DNA from: Agarilytica sp033852175
Lineage (GTDB): Bacteria > Pseudomonadota > Gammaproteobacteria > Pseudomonadales > Cellvibrionaceae
Reading direction: 5' to 3'
Assembly (NCBI GenBank): GCA_033852175.1
Contig: JAWSUY010000023.1
Span: 1 to 64,000, forward strand
DNA length: 64,000 nt
Shown here: one piece after another, positions 9,557 to 21,500 of the stretch
Layout: each line of letters opens with the position of its first letter
Position numbering within the stretch: position 1 is the first letter of the stretch
Notes under the pieces: generated by a model
The model's database searches: none
What the model was told of the DNA's origin: nothing
What the model saw: the letters and a program-made list of their open reading frames with translations, nothing else
Position numbers and translations under genes: made by a program

Positions 9557-9728
9557 ATAATCGATATGAACTAATTATTATCGAATAGCTTTGTGAGGTT
9601 TATAACGAAAGGTGAGAAACGCTTAGGCAGTTGGCGGGTGATCAATTATTATGACGGCTAATTGAGGCTTTGGTTCTATATTCAACAGGTCTCAAACCTC
9701 CATTTAATATGCCCAAAACGCACTATCT

Positions 9729-9781
9729 TCCTGCTCCCTGTCTCCCTATTTTCCTGTCTCCCTGTCTCCCTATCCACCTAT
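9729..9781. repeat. Degenerate CTGTCTCCCT repeat
   Basis: Four imperfect copies of CTGTCTCCCTAT within about 50 bp. The strand is strongly pyrimidine-biased. No function seen. Confidence 0.6.
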
Positions 9782-10151
9782 TTAAAATCTCCCTGAAAGC
9801 ACCTATGAATAATTGTGAAGGCCAAAGCGGAATTAAAGAATCAGAATCGGCCGCAAAGTACCCAGCCAGAAATAACGTCACAAAAGACGCAGAAGGTTGT
9901 ACAACATCGTTTTTGAAGAACATGCCCGACTTGGTTAGCCGGGATTTAAGAGCTGTTTTTTATAAACCGCGGGGCTATTAAGACGAAATCGTATGAGACG
10001 AAACCAGCAAGAAGCCGCTAAATACGAGAGCTACTTTCAAAAAGTAGCTATTAATAAGTAACTATCAAGAATTAGATTTTAAGAAACAGCTATTAATCAG
10101 CGACTCATAACCATCGACTCGATAAACACCGACACTCACTAAGAAACCGCC

Positions 10152-10724
10152 CTATTGTAAGCTCCCAGAATTTACCACGTTCGCACAAGCACCAAGCAAG
10201 GCTTTTAATCGCTCAGCACCCAAGCTTTCCATTAACGCGATATTCTGAGAAGGAATCTCACCGGCATCAGGGTAATCCTCAATCGCACGTTCAAGACTTT
10301 CTTCACGAAGGAGATGCAATATAGGATACGGGGATCGGTTAGTATAATTTTCAACATCATCCACTTCCGTGCCGCCAAACTGATAGTTTGGATGAAAGCT
10401 GGCAATCTGATAAACACCTTCCAAACCCATTTGCTGCAATAAACCATCGGAATAATTCAGGAACTGATTGTAGTCATCGAAATCCTGAAGCATTAGAGGG
10501 AGAATGAGTAAAGTCGTTTCAATCTCAGCATTGTCATTGAGCATTTCCAGCTCAAGTTCAAGAGCCTGCAATAAACTTTCTTCAGTGGAGGCCTTGGCCA
10601 CACTAAAACGTACTCGGTCCTTTACTAATTCTCGCTTTGCAAATGGACAAAGGTTTAAGCCGATAACCAGCGACTCAACCCAATGGCGTACAGCGGCGAC
10701 TACTTGACTGTCATCGTATTCCAA
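10152..10724 (-). CDS. DUF1415 family protein
   Basis: The core VRHWVESLVIGLNLCPFAKRE and the downstream HPNYQFGGT and NRSPYP motifs are those of DUF1415, a conserved family of about 180-190 residues in Proteobacteria with no settled function. The open frame extends to 10883, but that 53-residue extension does not belong to the family. A TTG at 10724 has AGGTG five bases upstream and gives 190 residues, matching the usual length, so I take it as the start. It stands alone, with no clear operon partner. Confidence 0.8.
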   Translation of the reverse strand: MEYDDSQVVAAVRHWVESLVIGLNLCPFAKRELVKDRVRFSVAKASTEESLLQALELELEMLNDNAEIETTLLILPLMLQDFDDYNQFLNYSDGLLQQMGLEGVYQIASFHPNYQFGGTEVDDVENYTNRSPYPILHLLREESLERAIEDYPDAGEIPSQNIALMESLGAERLKALLGACANVVNSGSLQ

Positions 10725-11069
10725 TTGCTCACCTATATCGATATGAAATACCAAACATGATAGCAGACAACGGGGAAACTCGGATAAGGGATACAACGCG
10801 TATCCACCCATAAACAAGTAACTTCTATGAACGAATCTAAAACACCCCGTTATACAACCGGGATTCGTTGCGTGGAAATCCAAGAGCCAATATAAAGAAA
10901 TAGAGAGAGATGCAAGCCTGGAATCTTATGCCTCCTTCGTTACATGCAGCTTTATGGCCGAGAATTCATTACCTTAATACGCTATATGAAATGAATAGCA
11001 GGGTTTACAGCTCTCAGTTTAAACTCTCACCGGCTACAAAAACCTATTCGCGAAATGATTGGGGAATTA

Positions 11070-11645
11070 TTAATGCCTAAGTCGGACGACATTAGACTGA
11101 GGTCGTAAAACATGGAGATTTTTTGGCACGGGTTTCTTGGTTGCTACACGCCCTATTTCGCTTACAACGTCTCTTTTACCTTCTTGTTTACTTTTCTCTA
11201 CTTCTTTTCTTTTCTCTACGTCTTTTCTAGGCCCCCTCACCTGCGTCATATGTTTTTTCTCACTTATTTCGACACGTGAATAATGATTTGCTAAGACCTC
11301 TAGCAATCCCGAATCTGGAACAGTTCTACGCTCGTTAATTGCTGTTGATATTTTCGACAAAATATAAATTGCCTCATCAAAACTCTCGTCAAGAATGAGT
11401 AATTCAATTAAAAAAGATAACGGCTGAGTTAAGTGCATATCATCAAAGAACATGCTTTTTACGCACGAATGGCGCAACAAACCAATCTCCATAGCCGAAC
11501 CCAGATAAATTCGAGCAGCATCAATACGGCATTCGGAATACGCCTGCGTGCCACGCCGCATCATTTGAGTCCAATACTGAATAGCTTCACCCTCATAAGC
11601 CATCATTCGCTCAGCATGAAATGTACAAAAGTAAGTCGTTTTCAT
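11070..11645 (-). CDS. Hypothetical helical protein, 191 residues
   Basis: Not recognised. The first 120 residues look alpha-helical and TPR-like (paired helices around AYSECRIDAARIYLGSAMEIGLL shortened as RIDAARIYLGSAM, and FLIELLILDESFDEAIYIL). The last 65 residues are highly charged, Lys/Arg/Glu-rich and probably disordered. No signal peptide. AGGGG lies about 10 bases before the ATG, and composition fits a real gene. The tetratricopeptide-like fold is inference; the partner is unknown. Confidence 0.6.
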   Translation of the reverse strand: MKTTYFCTFHAERMMAYEGEAIQYWTQMMRRGTQAYSECRIDAARIYLGSAMEIGLLRHSCVKSMFFDDMHLTQPLSFLIELLILDESFDEAIYILSKISTAINERRTVPDSGLLEVLANHYSRVEISEKKHMTQVRGPRKDVEKRKEVEKSKQEGKRDVVSEIGRVATKKPVPKNLHVLRPQSNVVRLRH

Positions 11646-12062
11646 TTTTATAACCCCTAAAATTTTGATCGATGCCTTAAGCTGGACTTACAATAATTTT
11701 TCCAGCGTAAAAGCGCCCGCGCTCCTAAGTAGCCAAAGCCTAGTGCCATACCATTGGCCCCAAAATGTGCAACGTAACAAAGGCCCTGTTGTCGGCCTCA
11801 AATCTCTTGATGCTCGAGCCCTAAAATTTTTGTGCCGGTGTGACTCCCAAGATGTAAACCACCATCTGAGAGTCTGGCTAGCACCAACTCAACCGCCCAC
11901 CACCACAGAACACGGAATCGTTTATATGTGCTGACATTGATTACCGCAACGAGCCACACCGACAACCCGAATACTAATCATTATCATTTAGATTGGCAAG
12001 TGGCGGAGTGTAATTTATTTGAAAATTACAACTAGGACGTCATGTTGGCATTTGGATGATTA
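11646..12062. other. Gene-free stretch before the heptamer satellite
   Basis: An 89-codon plus-strand frame (11665-11934) lacks a ribosome site and protein-like composition. Apart from a Fur-box-like sequence at 11970-11988 I see nothing in it. Confidence 0.45.
11970..11988. promoter_or_regulatory. Fur-box-like sequence
   Basis: AATACTAATCATTATCATT matches about 14 of 17 aligned positions of the Fur consensus. It lies more than 300 bp from the nearest gene start (11645, minus), so its target is unclear. AT-rich chance similarity is possible. Confidence 0.3.
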
Positions 12063-12285
12063 TGACAGGTGACGGGTGACGGGTGACNNTGACGGGTGAC
12101 GGATGACGGATGACGGATGACGGATGACGGATGACGGGTGACGGGTGACGGATGACGGATGACGGATGACGGATGACGGATGACGGATGACGGATGACGG
12201 ATGACGGATGACGGATGACGGATGACGGATGACGGATGACGAATGACGAATGACGAATGACGAATGACGAATGACGGATAGCGGA
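12063..12285. repeat. Heptanucleotide satellite (TGACGGA)n, about 32 units, with an N gap
   Basis: Units are TGACGGG, TGACGGA and TGACGAA, in phase from 12063 to 12083 and from 12090 to 12285. The unit between them contains two N (12088-12089) and is one base short, so the assembly is unresolved there. Variants are clustered: GGG at the left end, GGA in the middle, GAA near the right end. Because 7 is not a multiple of 3 it produces long stop-free frames that are not genes. Confidence 0.95.
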
Positions 12286-12407
12286 TAACAATAAAGCGTT
12301 AACAAACGCCGAAGAGCAGCGGGAAAAGAAAATAGACATGCTTTGGGTTCCAGAAAACCTTAGCACCTAGTGTATTTGGAGGATTTTAAATAAACGGGAG
12401 TGCGAAC

Positions 12408-12437
12408 TCTCTTGTGGATTGACGAACCCACAAGAGA
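12408..12437 (-). terminator. Strong hairpin downstream of tpsA
   Basis: TCTCTTGTGG (12408-12417) pairs perfectly with CCACAAGAGA (12428-12437) around a 10-nt loop, 65 bp past the tpsA stop. There is no U tract on the minus strand, so it may be a transcript-end stabiliser or a site for a protein rather than an intrinsic terminator. Confidence 0.4.
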
Positions 12438-12501
12438 AAACAGACGCAGGGGCAAAAGTCACAAAACATCTGCGAATAAAGCCCCCTATTAAGACTAAGT
12501 C

Positions 12502-15500
12502 CTATATAAGTTGCCCACTTGAAAGGCTACTGCTCTCACGTTGCTGAATTGTGAGAACCCAATGCTTACCACCGATCGAAATCAACACTTTGTATGGCAG
12601 AGCATTATTTATTTCTGTACTTAGAGTAAAGCTACTTGTCTCAGGATTATATTTTAACCAGCTTGGCAGAGGTTTTCCGTTAACAGTTGTTATCTGATCA
12701 GCTCTAACATTAGCAACATCCATACTTTGAATTGGAAGCGCGAAACTAAAGCCATCGGAATATTCAGGTTGATTACGAGGAACTGTCGCGAAAATTTTGT
12801 TTATAGTTCGCCCGGACTCAGTAGGCTCACGAATCATCATGACTTGCACACCATTTTGCAATGCAACCGTGGCTGGCTGAGTGATTACCGCCGCCGTTGA
12901 CACAAAGCTCACAACCGGCGCACTGCTAAATACTTGACTCACATTAACCGTCGGTGCACCGCTTGTTACCTGACTCACATTAACCGTCGATACACCACTT
13001 GTCACCTGACTCACATTAACAGTTGTTGATGCCGCTACATCGACCACAACTGTTGCTATCGTTGCCAAGGTCACAGTTTCAGGGTTTCGGTTAATCGCAG
13101 CAGTCGTGGTAACGATTGAATTAATACTGTAGTTCCCGGCGTCGGTACCTAGAATACTGATACCGTCCACGGTAACCGTTTTATCTTCTCCGATAAATTG
13201 ATCGTTGAACATCGCTGTTTGATAAGTAAAGCTCACCGAATCATCTGCAAGAGGAGTAGAGCTAAGGACAGCAACGGCTCCCGCATTACGATCATAGATT
13301 TTATCATCGGCAGTCGCGACAATTAGCAGTTCCACCCTTTCAATAGTTGCCGTCGAACTGGCAGTGTCATTAAAGCTATAGTTAGCCGCGTCTGCGCCAT
13401 TCAAACTAATGCCCTGCACGCTAACGACTTTATCGTCAGCCACATTTTTGTCATCAAAACTGGCGGCACTGTAGCTTAATGTGAACATATCTCCACTTAA
13501 ACGGTTATCGCTTAACGTGGCGCTTGCATTTAAAGTCGCATCATAAATTCTATCGATTCCTTCAGCGGAAACCGTTAAGACAGCCTGCGTAATATCCGCT
13601 GAGGTAATCATGCTGCTATTGGCAAGCTGGTAATTACCCGCATCGGCACCACTCAGGCTAAAGTCACTCAAATTAATGATCTTGCCAGTACCCACATTTT
13701 TATCAGTGAAGACGGCATCGTAATTCACCGTGATCACATCACCAGAGAAGCGATCATCTGTCATCGTGACCATCGCGTCGTCTGTAGTGTCATAAATTCG
13801 GTTAACACCTGTACCCACCAGCAATAATGTCGCTGGCGTAATATCTGCGGTCGTCGCCGTCACAGTGTTGAATATATAGTTACCCGCATCCGCACCGCTA
13901 ACGCTGAGACCACTGACATTCAGGTCTTTACCCACGCCTACGTTTTTATCTGTGAAGCTGGCCGAGCCGTATGCGATTGTTAGCGCATCACCACTAAGAC
14001 GGTCATCCGCCAAGGTGACAGTACCCACAGCAGTCGCATCGTAAACACGATCCACACCGCTAGCACTTATAGTCAAACTGGCTTGGCTGATCGTCGCCGT
14101 GGTCGCCGTGGTCGCCGTTTCAGTGTTAACCGTGTAGTTAGCGGCGTCGGTACCCGTGAGGTTAATGCCGCTGACAGTGAGGTCTTTATCCACGCCTACG
14201 TTTTTATCAATAAAACTGACGGTGCTATATGCCACTGTAAACGCATCGCCGCTGAGGCGGTCGTCCACTAAGTTCACCGTACCCACAGCGGTCGTATCGT
14301 AAACGCGATCCACACCGCTCGCACTGACCGTCAAGCTTGCCTGACTGATTGTCGCAGTCGTCGAAGCTGAGGTGCTAACCGTGTAGTTAGCGGCGTCAGT
14401 ACCAGTGAGGTTAATGCCACTGACAGTAAGGTCTTTGCCCACGCCTACGTTTTTATCAATGAAGTTGACTGTGCTATATGCCACTGTGAACGCATCACCA
14501 CTGATACGGTCATCCGCTAAGGTGACAGTACCCACATTGGTGGCATCGTAGACACGATCCACACCGCTCGCACTGACCGTCAAGGTGGCTTGGCTAATCG
14601 TTGCTGTGGTCGTAGTTGCTGTATTAACTGTGTAGTTACCTGCGTCGGACCCACTTAGGGTAATACCGCTAACGGTCAAGTCTTTACCCACACCTACGTC
14701 TTTATCGATAAAGCTTACAGTGCTGTATGCCACGGTAAGCGCATCGCCACTGAGACGGTCATCCGCCAAGGTGGCTGTACCCACAGCGGTCGCATCGTAG
14801 ACACGATCCACACCGCTAGCACTGACAATTAAGCTGGCTTGACTGATTGTCGCAGTCGTCGAAGCTGAGGTGCTAACCGTGTAGTTAGCGGCGTCGGTGC
14901 CAGTGAGATTAATGCCGCTGACAGTGAGGTCTTTAGCCACGCCTACGTTTTTATCAATGAAACTGACCGTGCTATAAGACACGGTAAGCGTATCGCCACT
15001 CAAACGATCATCCGCTAAAGTCACGGTGCCCACAGTAGTTGCATCGTAGACACGATCCACACCGCTAGCACTTACAGTCAAAGAAGCCTGACTAATGGTG
15101 GCAAACGCGCCTGCAGTTGAATTGGGCGTATAGTTTGCGGCATCTGCGCCACTTAAATTAATACCCGTCACATTGATAAACTTGCCAACACCAACGTCTT
15201 TATCAAGGAAGTCTGCACTGTAATTCAGAGTAATGCTGTCACCACTGATACGGTTGTCCGAAATTGTAACCGTTGCATCCGTGGTGGCATCGTAAACTCT
15301 GTCCAGCCCTGCCGCAGCAACATTCAGAGCCAGAGGTGTAATGCTCGCGGTTAAACCGGTCGGTTGTATCAAGTTGTAATTAGAGCCGTCCGCGCCAGAA
15401 AGGACGAAGTTTGAACCAGTAACAGATTTATCAGTGCCTACGTTTTTGTCAGTAAAGACACCTGTAATAGTGCCAACGCTTACATCGTCCCCACTGACTA

Positions 15501-18500
15501 TGCCGGTCAACTCGGCCACGCTTGAATTAATACTCACGTTAACTGTTCCGTCATATACGCGATCGATTGCAACAACACCCGCCACAGTCACATCGGCCTG
15601 ATTGATCGTCGCTGTTGTGAGTCCACTCGCGCTTACAGAATAGTTGGAGGCCAAGCCGCCACTGCCATTCACTAAGCTAATACCAGTAATCGTAACGTCT
15701 TTTCCTGTGCCTGCAGTTCTGTCATCGAAGGTAACACTACCACTCGATACTGCAGTCACGGATTCACCGCTAACAAAGCCAGACAAACCAAAATCAGACA
15801 AGATACCGGTCGTGTTGCCATCGTAGGTTTTGTCGTCCACGACTAGAGCCAAAGTTAACGCTCTTGGCGTAATATCTGCGGTCGTCGCGGCAGATGATGA
15901 TGTGCTGTAATTTAATGCAAGACCACCATTCGAACCGTCTGCTAAGGCTATACCGGTGTTGTTCACTACAATACCGACACCCACATTTTGATCCGCAAAC
16001 GTTGCTGCAGTATCGCTAATGGTCAAAGTTTCAGTGCCGATCAACCCAACAACGGTATAACCTGTCACTGTTGCTAAAGTGTTGCCGTCATAAGCTTTAT
16101 CGTCCACCAAAGGCGTTAAGGTCAACGCTGCAGGATTAACTGTGCTGGTGGTGTTATTGGCGTAACTCACACTGTAGTTATTGCCACTGTTGCCATCAGT
16201 TATGGTGACTCCACTAGCCGTTACGACTTTGTCGCCACTGCTGGCATCAGCACCCGTGAAGGCAAAGCTACCGCCACTTAGGCTATCTAACGCACTGCCG
16301 TTGCTGACGTTGGTATATAAAGTACCCGAGGTGACAACCGCGCTGCCGATTGCGGTTAAATTGCCATCGTAGGTTTTGATCACGTCGCTGGTGCTCAGGG
16401 TCAAACTCGCTGTGGTGATCGTACTGGTCGTATTGTTGGCGTAGCTCACGCTGTAGTTGTTGCCACTGTTACCGTCGGCGATGGTCACTCCGCTAGCGCT
16501 CACCACACGATCGCCACTGCCTACATTGGCATCGGTGAAGGCAAAGCTGCCACCGCTGATGCTGTCGTAAGCAGTACCAGAAACCACAACAGCTGTGCCG
16601 CTAGCGCTCAAGCTACCGTCATAAACCCGTGTCACATCGCTAGTCGAAAACGTAATCGACGCAGCGGTGATATCGCTGGTCTGAGTGCCGCCACTGAAGA
16701 TGTAATTACTCGCCGAACCTGTGCCGTCAACCAAGGCTAAGGAGCCTAAGGTCAATGCTAAGCTGGTGCCTACATCCTTATCCGCCACACTGCCGTTACC
16801 GCTTAATCCCAACGTTTCGCTGCCGACTAATGTCCCTAAAGTTAAGCTCCCCGCAGCAACAACAGTGGACCCGTCATAAACTTGCGTACCCGTTAGATCG
16901 ACCGCGTATGTATTAATAGTACTTGTGGTGTTATTGGCGTAACTCACGCTGTAGTTATTGCCACTATTACCATCAGTAATCGTGACGCCACTGGCCGTTA
17001 CTACTTTGTCGCCACTGCTGGCATCGGCATCGGTGAAGGCAAAGCTGCCACCACTTAGGCTGTCCAATGCGCTGCCGTTACTGACGTTGGTATATAAAGT
17101 TCCAGAGGTAACAACTGCTGTACCGCTCGCGCTTAAACTACCATCGTAAGTCCTGGTCACATCGCTGGTACTCAAGGTCAAACTCGCTGGTGTGATCGTA
17201 CTGGTCGTATTGTTGGCGTAGCTCACGCTGTAGTTGTTGCCACTGTTACCGTCGGCGATGGTCACTCCACTGGCGCTCACCACGCGATCACCACTGCCTA
17301 CATTGGCATCGGTGAAGGCAAAGCTGCCACCGCTGATGCTGTCGTAGGCTGTACCAGAAACCACAACAGCTGTGCCGCTAGCGCTCAAGCTACCGTCATA
17401 AACCCGTGTCACATCGCTAGTCGAAAACGTAATCGGCGCAGCAGTGATATCGGTGGTCTGAGTGCCGCCACTGAAGGTGTAGTTACTCGCCGAACCTGTG
17501 CCGTCAACCAAGGCTAAGGAGCCTAAGGTCAATGCTAAGCTGGTGCCCACATCTTTATCCGCCACACTTCCGTTACCCGTCAAGCCCAAAGTCTCGCTGC
17601 CCACTAAGGTACCCAAGGTTAAGCCACCTGCCGCAATAACAGTGGTTCCGTCGTAGACACGTGTGCCAGTTATATCGACCGCGTAAGTGTTAATAGTGCT
17701 GGTGGTGTTATTGGCGTAACTCACGCTGTAGTTATTGCCACTGTTGCCATCAGTAATCGTGACGCCACTGGCCGTCACCACTTTGTCGCCACTGCTAGCA
17801 TCGGCGTCGGTGAAGGCAAAACTGCCGCCACTTAGGCTATCCAATGCACTGCCATTGCTGACGTTGGTATATAAAGTACCCGAGGTGACAACCGCTGTGC
17901 CGCTCGCGCTTAAACTGCCATCGTAAGTCCTGGTCACATCGCTGGTGCTGAGGGTCAAACTCGCAGGGCTTATCGTACTGGTGGTGTTATTCGCATAACT
18001 CACAGTGTAGTTATTACCACTATTGCCATCACTGACCGTAACTCCAGTGGCCGTAACCACCTTGTCGCCACTGCTGGCATTGGCATTGGTAAAGGCAAAG
18101 CTACCGCCACTCAAAGAATCCAATGCATTGCCATTGCTAACATTGGTATATAAGGTCCCAGAGGTAACAGCTGCTGTGCCGCTTGCACTTAAACTGCCAT
18201 CGTAAGCGCGGGTCACATTACTGGTACTCAACGTCAAACTCGCAGGGTTAATCGTACTGGTGGTGTTATTCGCGTAGCTCACGCTGTAATTGCTACCGCC
18301 ATTGCCATCGGCTATCGTCACGCCACTGGTGGTCACCACTTTATCGCCACTACTGGCATTGGCATCAGTGAAGGCAAAACTTCCGCCGCTGATACTGTCA
18401 TAGGCAGTACCCGAAACCACTACGGCCGTACCACTAGCACTCAAGCCACCGTCATAGGTCCGTGTCACATCACTGGTCGATAAGGTTATCGATGCCGCGG

Positions 18501-21500
18501 TAATATCGGTTGTCTGCGTACCGCCACTAAAGGTGTAATTACTCGCCGAGCCTGTGCCATTTACCAAGGCTAAGGTGTCTAAGGTCAACGCTAAGCTGGT
18601 GCCAACATCTTTATCTGCCACACTGCCGTTACCCGTTAAGCCCAAAGTCTCGCCGCCTACCAAAGTGCCCAAAGTTAAGCCACCTGCAGCAATAACGGTT
18701 GTCCCGTCGTACACTCGTGTACCGGTAATATCGACCGAATAAGGAGTGATGGTACTGGTGGTGTTATTGGCATAACTCACGGTGTAGTTATTGCCACTGT
18801 TGCCATCACTAATCGTGACACCACTGGCCGTTACCACTTTGTCACCACTGCCGACATTCGCATCGGTGAAAGCAAAACTGCCACCGCTAAGGCTATCGTA
18901 GGCTGTGCCAGAAACCACAATTGCAGTTCCACTGGCGCTCAATCCTGCGTTATAAACACGTGTCACATTACTCGTCGATAAAGTTATGGGAGCAGCCGTA
19001 ATATCCACGGTTTGTGTTCCACCCGTAAAGGTGTAATTGCTGGCCAGCCCTGTGCCATCAGACAAGCTCAGGCCTCCTAAGGTAAGCGTTTTAATCGTTC
19101 CCACATGCTCTGTAGTAACACTGCCAGTACCACTTAAATTTAAGGTCTCACCACCAACCAAAGTACCGATTGTTAAATCACTCGCGTCGACACCGGTGCT
19201 GCCGTCATAAACCTGCGTTCCCGACAGGTCTACAGCGTAAGGATCAACGGTTAATGTACCGTCCACATATTGCAGTACATAACCCCTGATCGACGTAAGC
19301 GTACCCACCGCAGAGGTAATAGTGTAGGTATTTACATTGCTCGCACTGGTTGCCGAGGTGCTTAAATTGGGGTCACCGGTAAACGATGAGGCCGCATTAT
19401 CACCCGCTAAATAACCCGTAACATTGTAGGTAAACGTTGGATTGCTTGCGCCGTAATCCCTAGACACATCCACTGCTTCAAAAAAGAGCGTTGCCGTATC
19501 GTTGTATAAAAACAGATTACCTGAGCGTCCACTTTGTGTTGCTGGCCCGTTGGCGATATAGGTCTCGCCCATAAATTCAGTTCCCGTTAACCCGCCAGCG
19601 ACGATGGTTGCGTTGTTAACCGAATAAATGATGAAACGTCCAGTGTCCATGATTAAAGCCGTGCTACCCGGCGTGCTATCACTGTTAATGAAGTCAAAGC
19701 CCGGTCCGGCCTCCAAATAGATCTCACCAGCCCCATTCACGGTAATGGTTCGCGTATCGGCAAGCGTCAAGGTGCCACCAATAGTGCGAATAGTAATATT
19801 GCCAGTGGTTGATACTTGATCGCCATCAATAAGCAAACCACCGGCTGAATCGGCAATTTCGATACCGGCTCCCGCCGTAACATCGCCTATGGTATCGATG
19901 GTATTTGAAACACTATTCACATCCAGATCAATACTGCCGCCAGCGGTTGCCGTTAATGTACTAATGCCTGTAAGCGCCGTCGTCTGGGTGATATTGCCGC
20001 TGCCGCCAGCAACTAAGGTCAAGCTAGCACCACCAGTATCGATACCCGTGACAGACGACAAAGTATCGACATCAAAACCAGAGGCATCCGAGTAAGACAC
20101 AATATTGCCGTTTGAATCAATCGCGATGCTAGTGGCTTCGTTGGCAACATTATCTAAGGTCACTACGCCATTGGCAGTTATCGCAATTTGCGGACTTAAC
20201 AACTCCCCAGTCTGAGTCACTGAGCCAGCCGATATTATCGTTAAACTAGTGGTTGCATTGGCACTGTCTAGAATTGTACTGCCTGTACTCTCTGTCACGT
20301 TTACGACGGCGCCACTCAACACCAAGCTACCAAAATCGTTACCGCTCTCGGTCAAGGTGATAAAACCACTGCCGCCTACACCGCTGCTTTCCGCAGTAAA
20401 ACTAGCAACCCCGGCAATCGAGATAGTGGTACCACCAGACTGCTGAATACCCGTCTGCACTTCAGAGCCGCTGGTTACCGATGGACCATCAGTAGTGACG
20501 GCGATGTATCCGCCAACGCTATTACTGGCGTTGTTCAGAACAACCGCACTACCATTTTGTGCAACATTGTCGAAGTTTTTGGAAGTCGCTGTACTGGTAA
20601 CAGAATAATTGCCGCCCTCACTCACATTGCCAAGTGTTATCACGCCTGATTGGCGCAGTTCAGATACAGTGGGTGTTGTTGTTGTTCCCTGAACCAAGTT
20701 ACCTGCTCCGCCCAATGTTAGGGTCGCACCGTCAACCGTAAAATCTCCTGCAACTTGAACGCTACTACCAGCAAACTGCACAACAGCGTTAGACGTCGCC
20801 GTCACGACGTAATCACCGCCGACGTGGCTTTCACCTAAAGTCGTGGTACTAGGAATGAGGTTGGAAATCGAAGCATCACCCGCAGCGTGGGTTGTCTCCA
20901 AAGTTAAATTGCCCGTCACAACCAAAGGCTGTGTTTGCGAGATAATCCCACCCGCTTTCAATTCTAAATTGCCAGTGGTAGTAATACCGACGGTGTTCAC
21001 CGTACCAGCCGAAAGTGCTCCAGCGGTACTGACATTAATGTTGCCGGTATTCCCAGCTAACACAGGAACCGTATTAGTATCTCGTGATAATACAAAGCTA
21101 CCGCCCGTACCTAACAGTTCGAGACCAGCACTGGCTAAGTCTTGAGTTTGAGTGACCGTACCGGTAGTAGAAAGAGTTGCATTACCACTGGTAGTTAAAC
21201 CGGTCGTATTCACTGTGCCTATAGCAAAACCACTGTTTTCAACCAGGCTAAGCACGCCGGTATTACCCGCCAAGGTGGTGATCGCATTACTTGTATTGGT
21301 AAGCGTATAAATACCGCTAGCACCCAATAGTTCTAGGCCATCCGCCGCCAGCAACTCTGACTGCGTCACTGTAGCAGTGCTCGATAAGGTGGTATCACCA
21401 CTGGTGGTTAAGCCGACAGTATTCACCGTGCCGATAGCAAATCCGCTATTTTCAACCAAGTTAACATCACCGGTATCTCCCGCCAAAGTGGTGATGGCAT

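Larger units (their letters stand above)
9313..10151. other. Long gene-poor stretch between the esterase and DUF1415 genes
   Basis: Holds a tandem 16-bp repeat (9525-9556), several TTATTCGA/TCGAATA motifs (9483-9596) and a pyrimidine-rich degenerate repeat (9729-9781). A 103-codon open frame at 9670-9981 is mostly this repeat and does not look like a gene. Confidence 0.5.

Noticed and set aside
9670..9981. 103-codon plus-strand frame
   Set aside because: Most of its first half is the CTGTCTCCCT repeat; no ribosome site or recognisable domain.
10725..10883. Upstream 53-residue extension of the DUF1415 gene
   Set aside because: Not part of the family, and a TTG with a well-placed ribosome site fits the expected length.
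11665..11934. 89-codon plus-strand frame
   Set aside because: No ribosome site, signal or domain; composition looks random.
12040..12366. Two overlapping minus-strand frames with SVIRHPS repeats
   Set aside because: They are a heptamer satellite read through; the 21-bp super-period avoids stops by chance and the frames cross N bases.
12502..13100. CdiA-type contact-dependent toxin tail at the end of tpsA
   Set aside because: No VENN-like motif, no toxin-like domain and no immunity gene downstream; the cap is short and adhesin-like.
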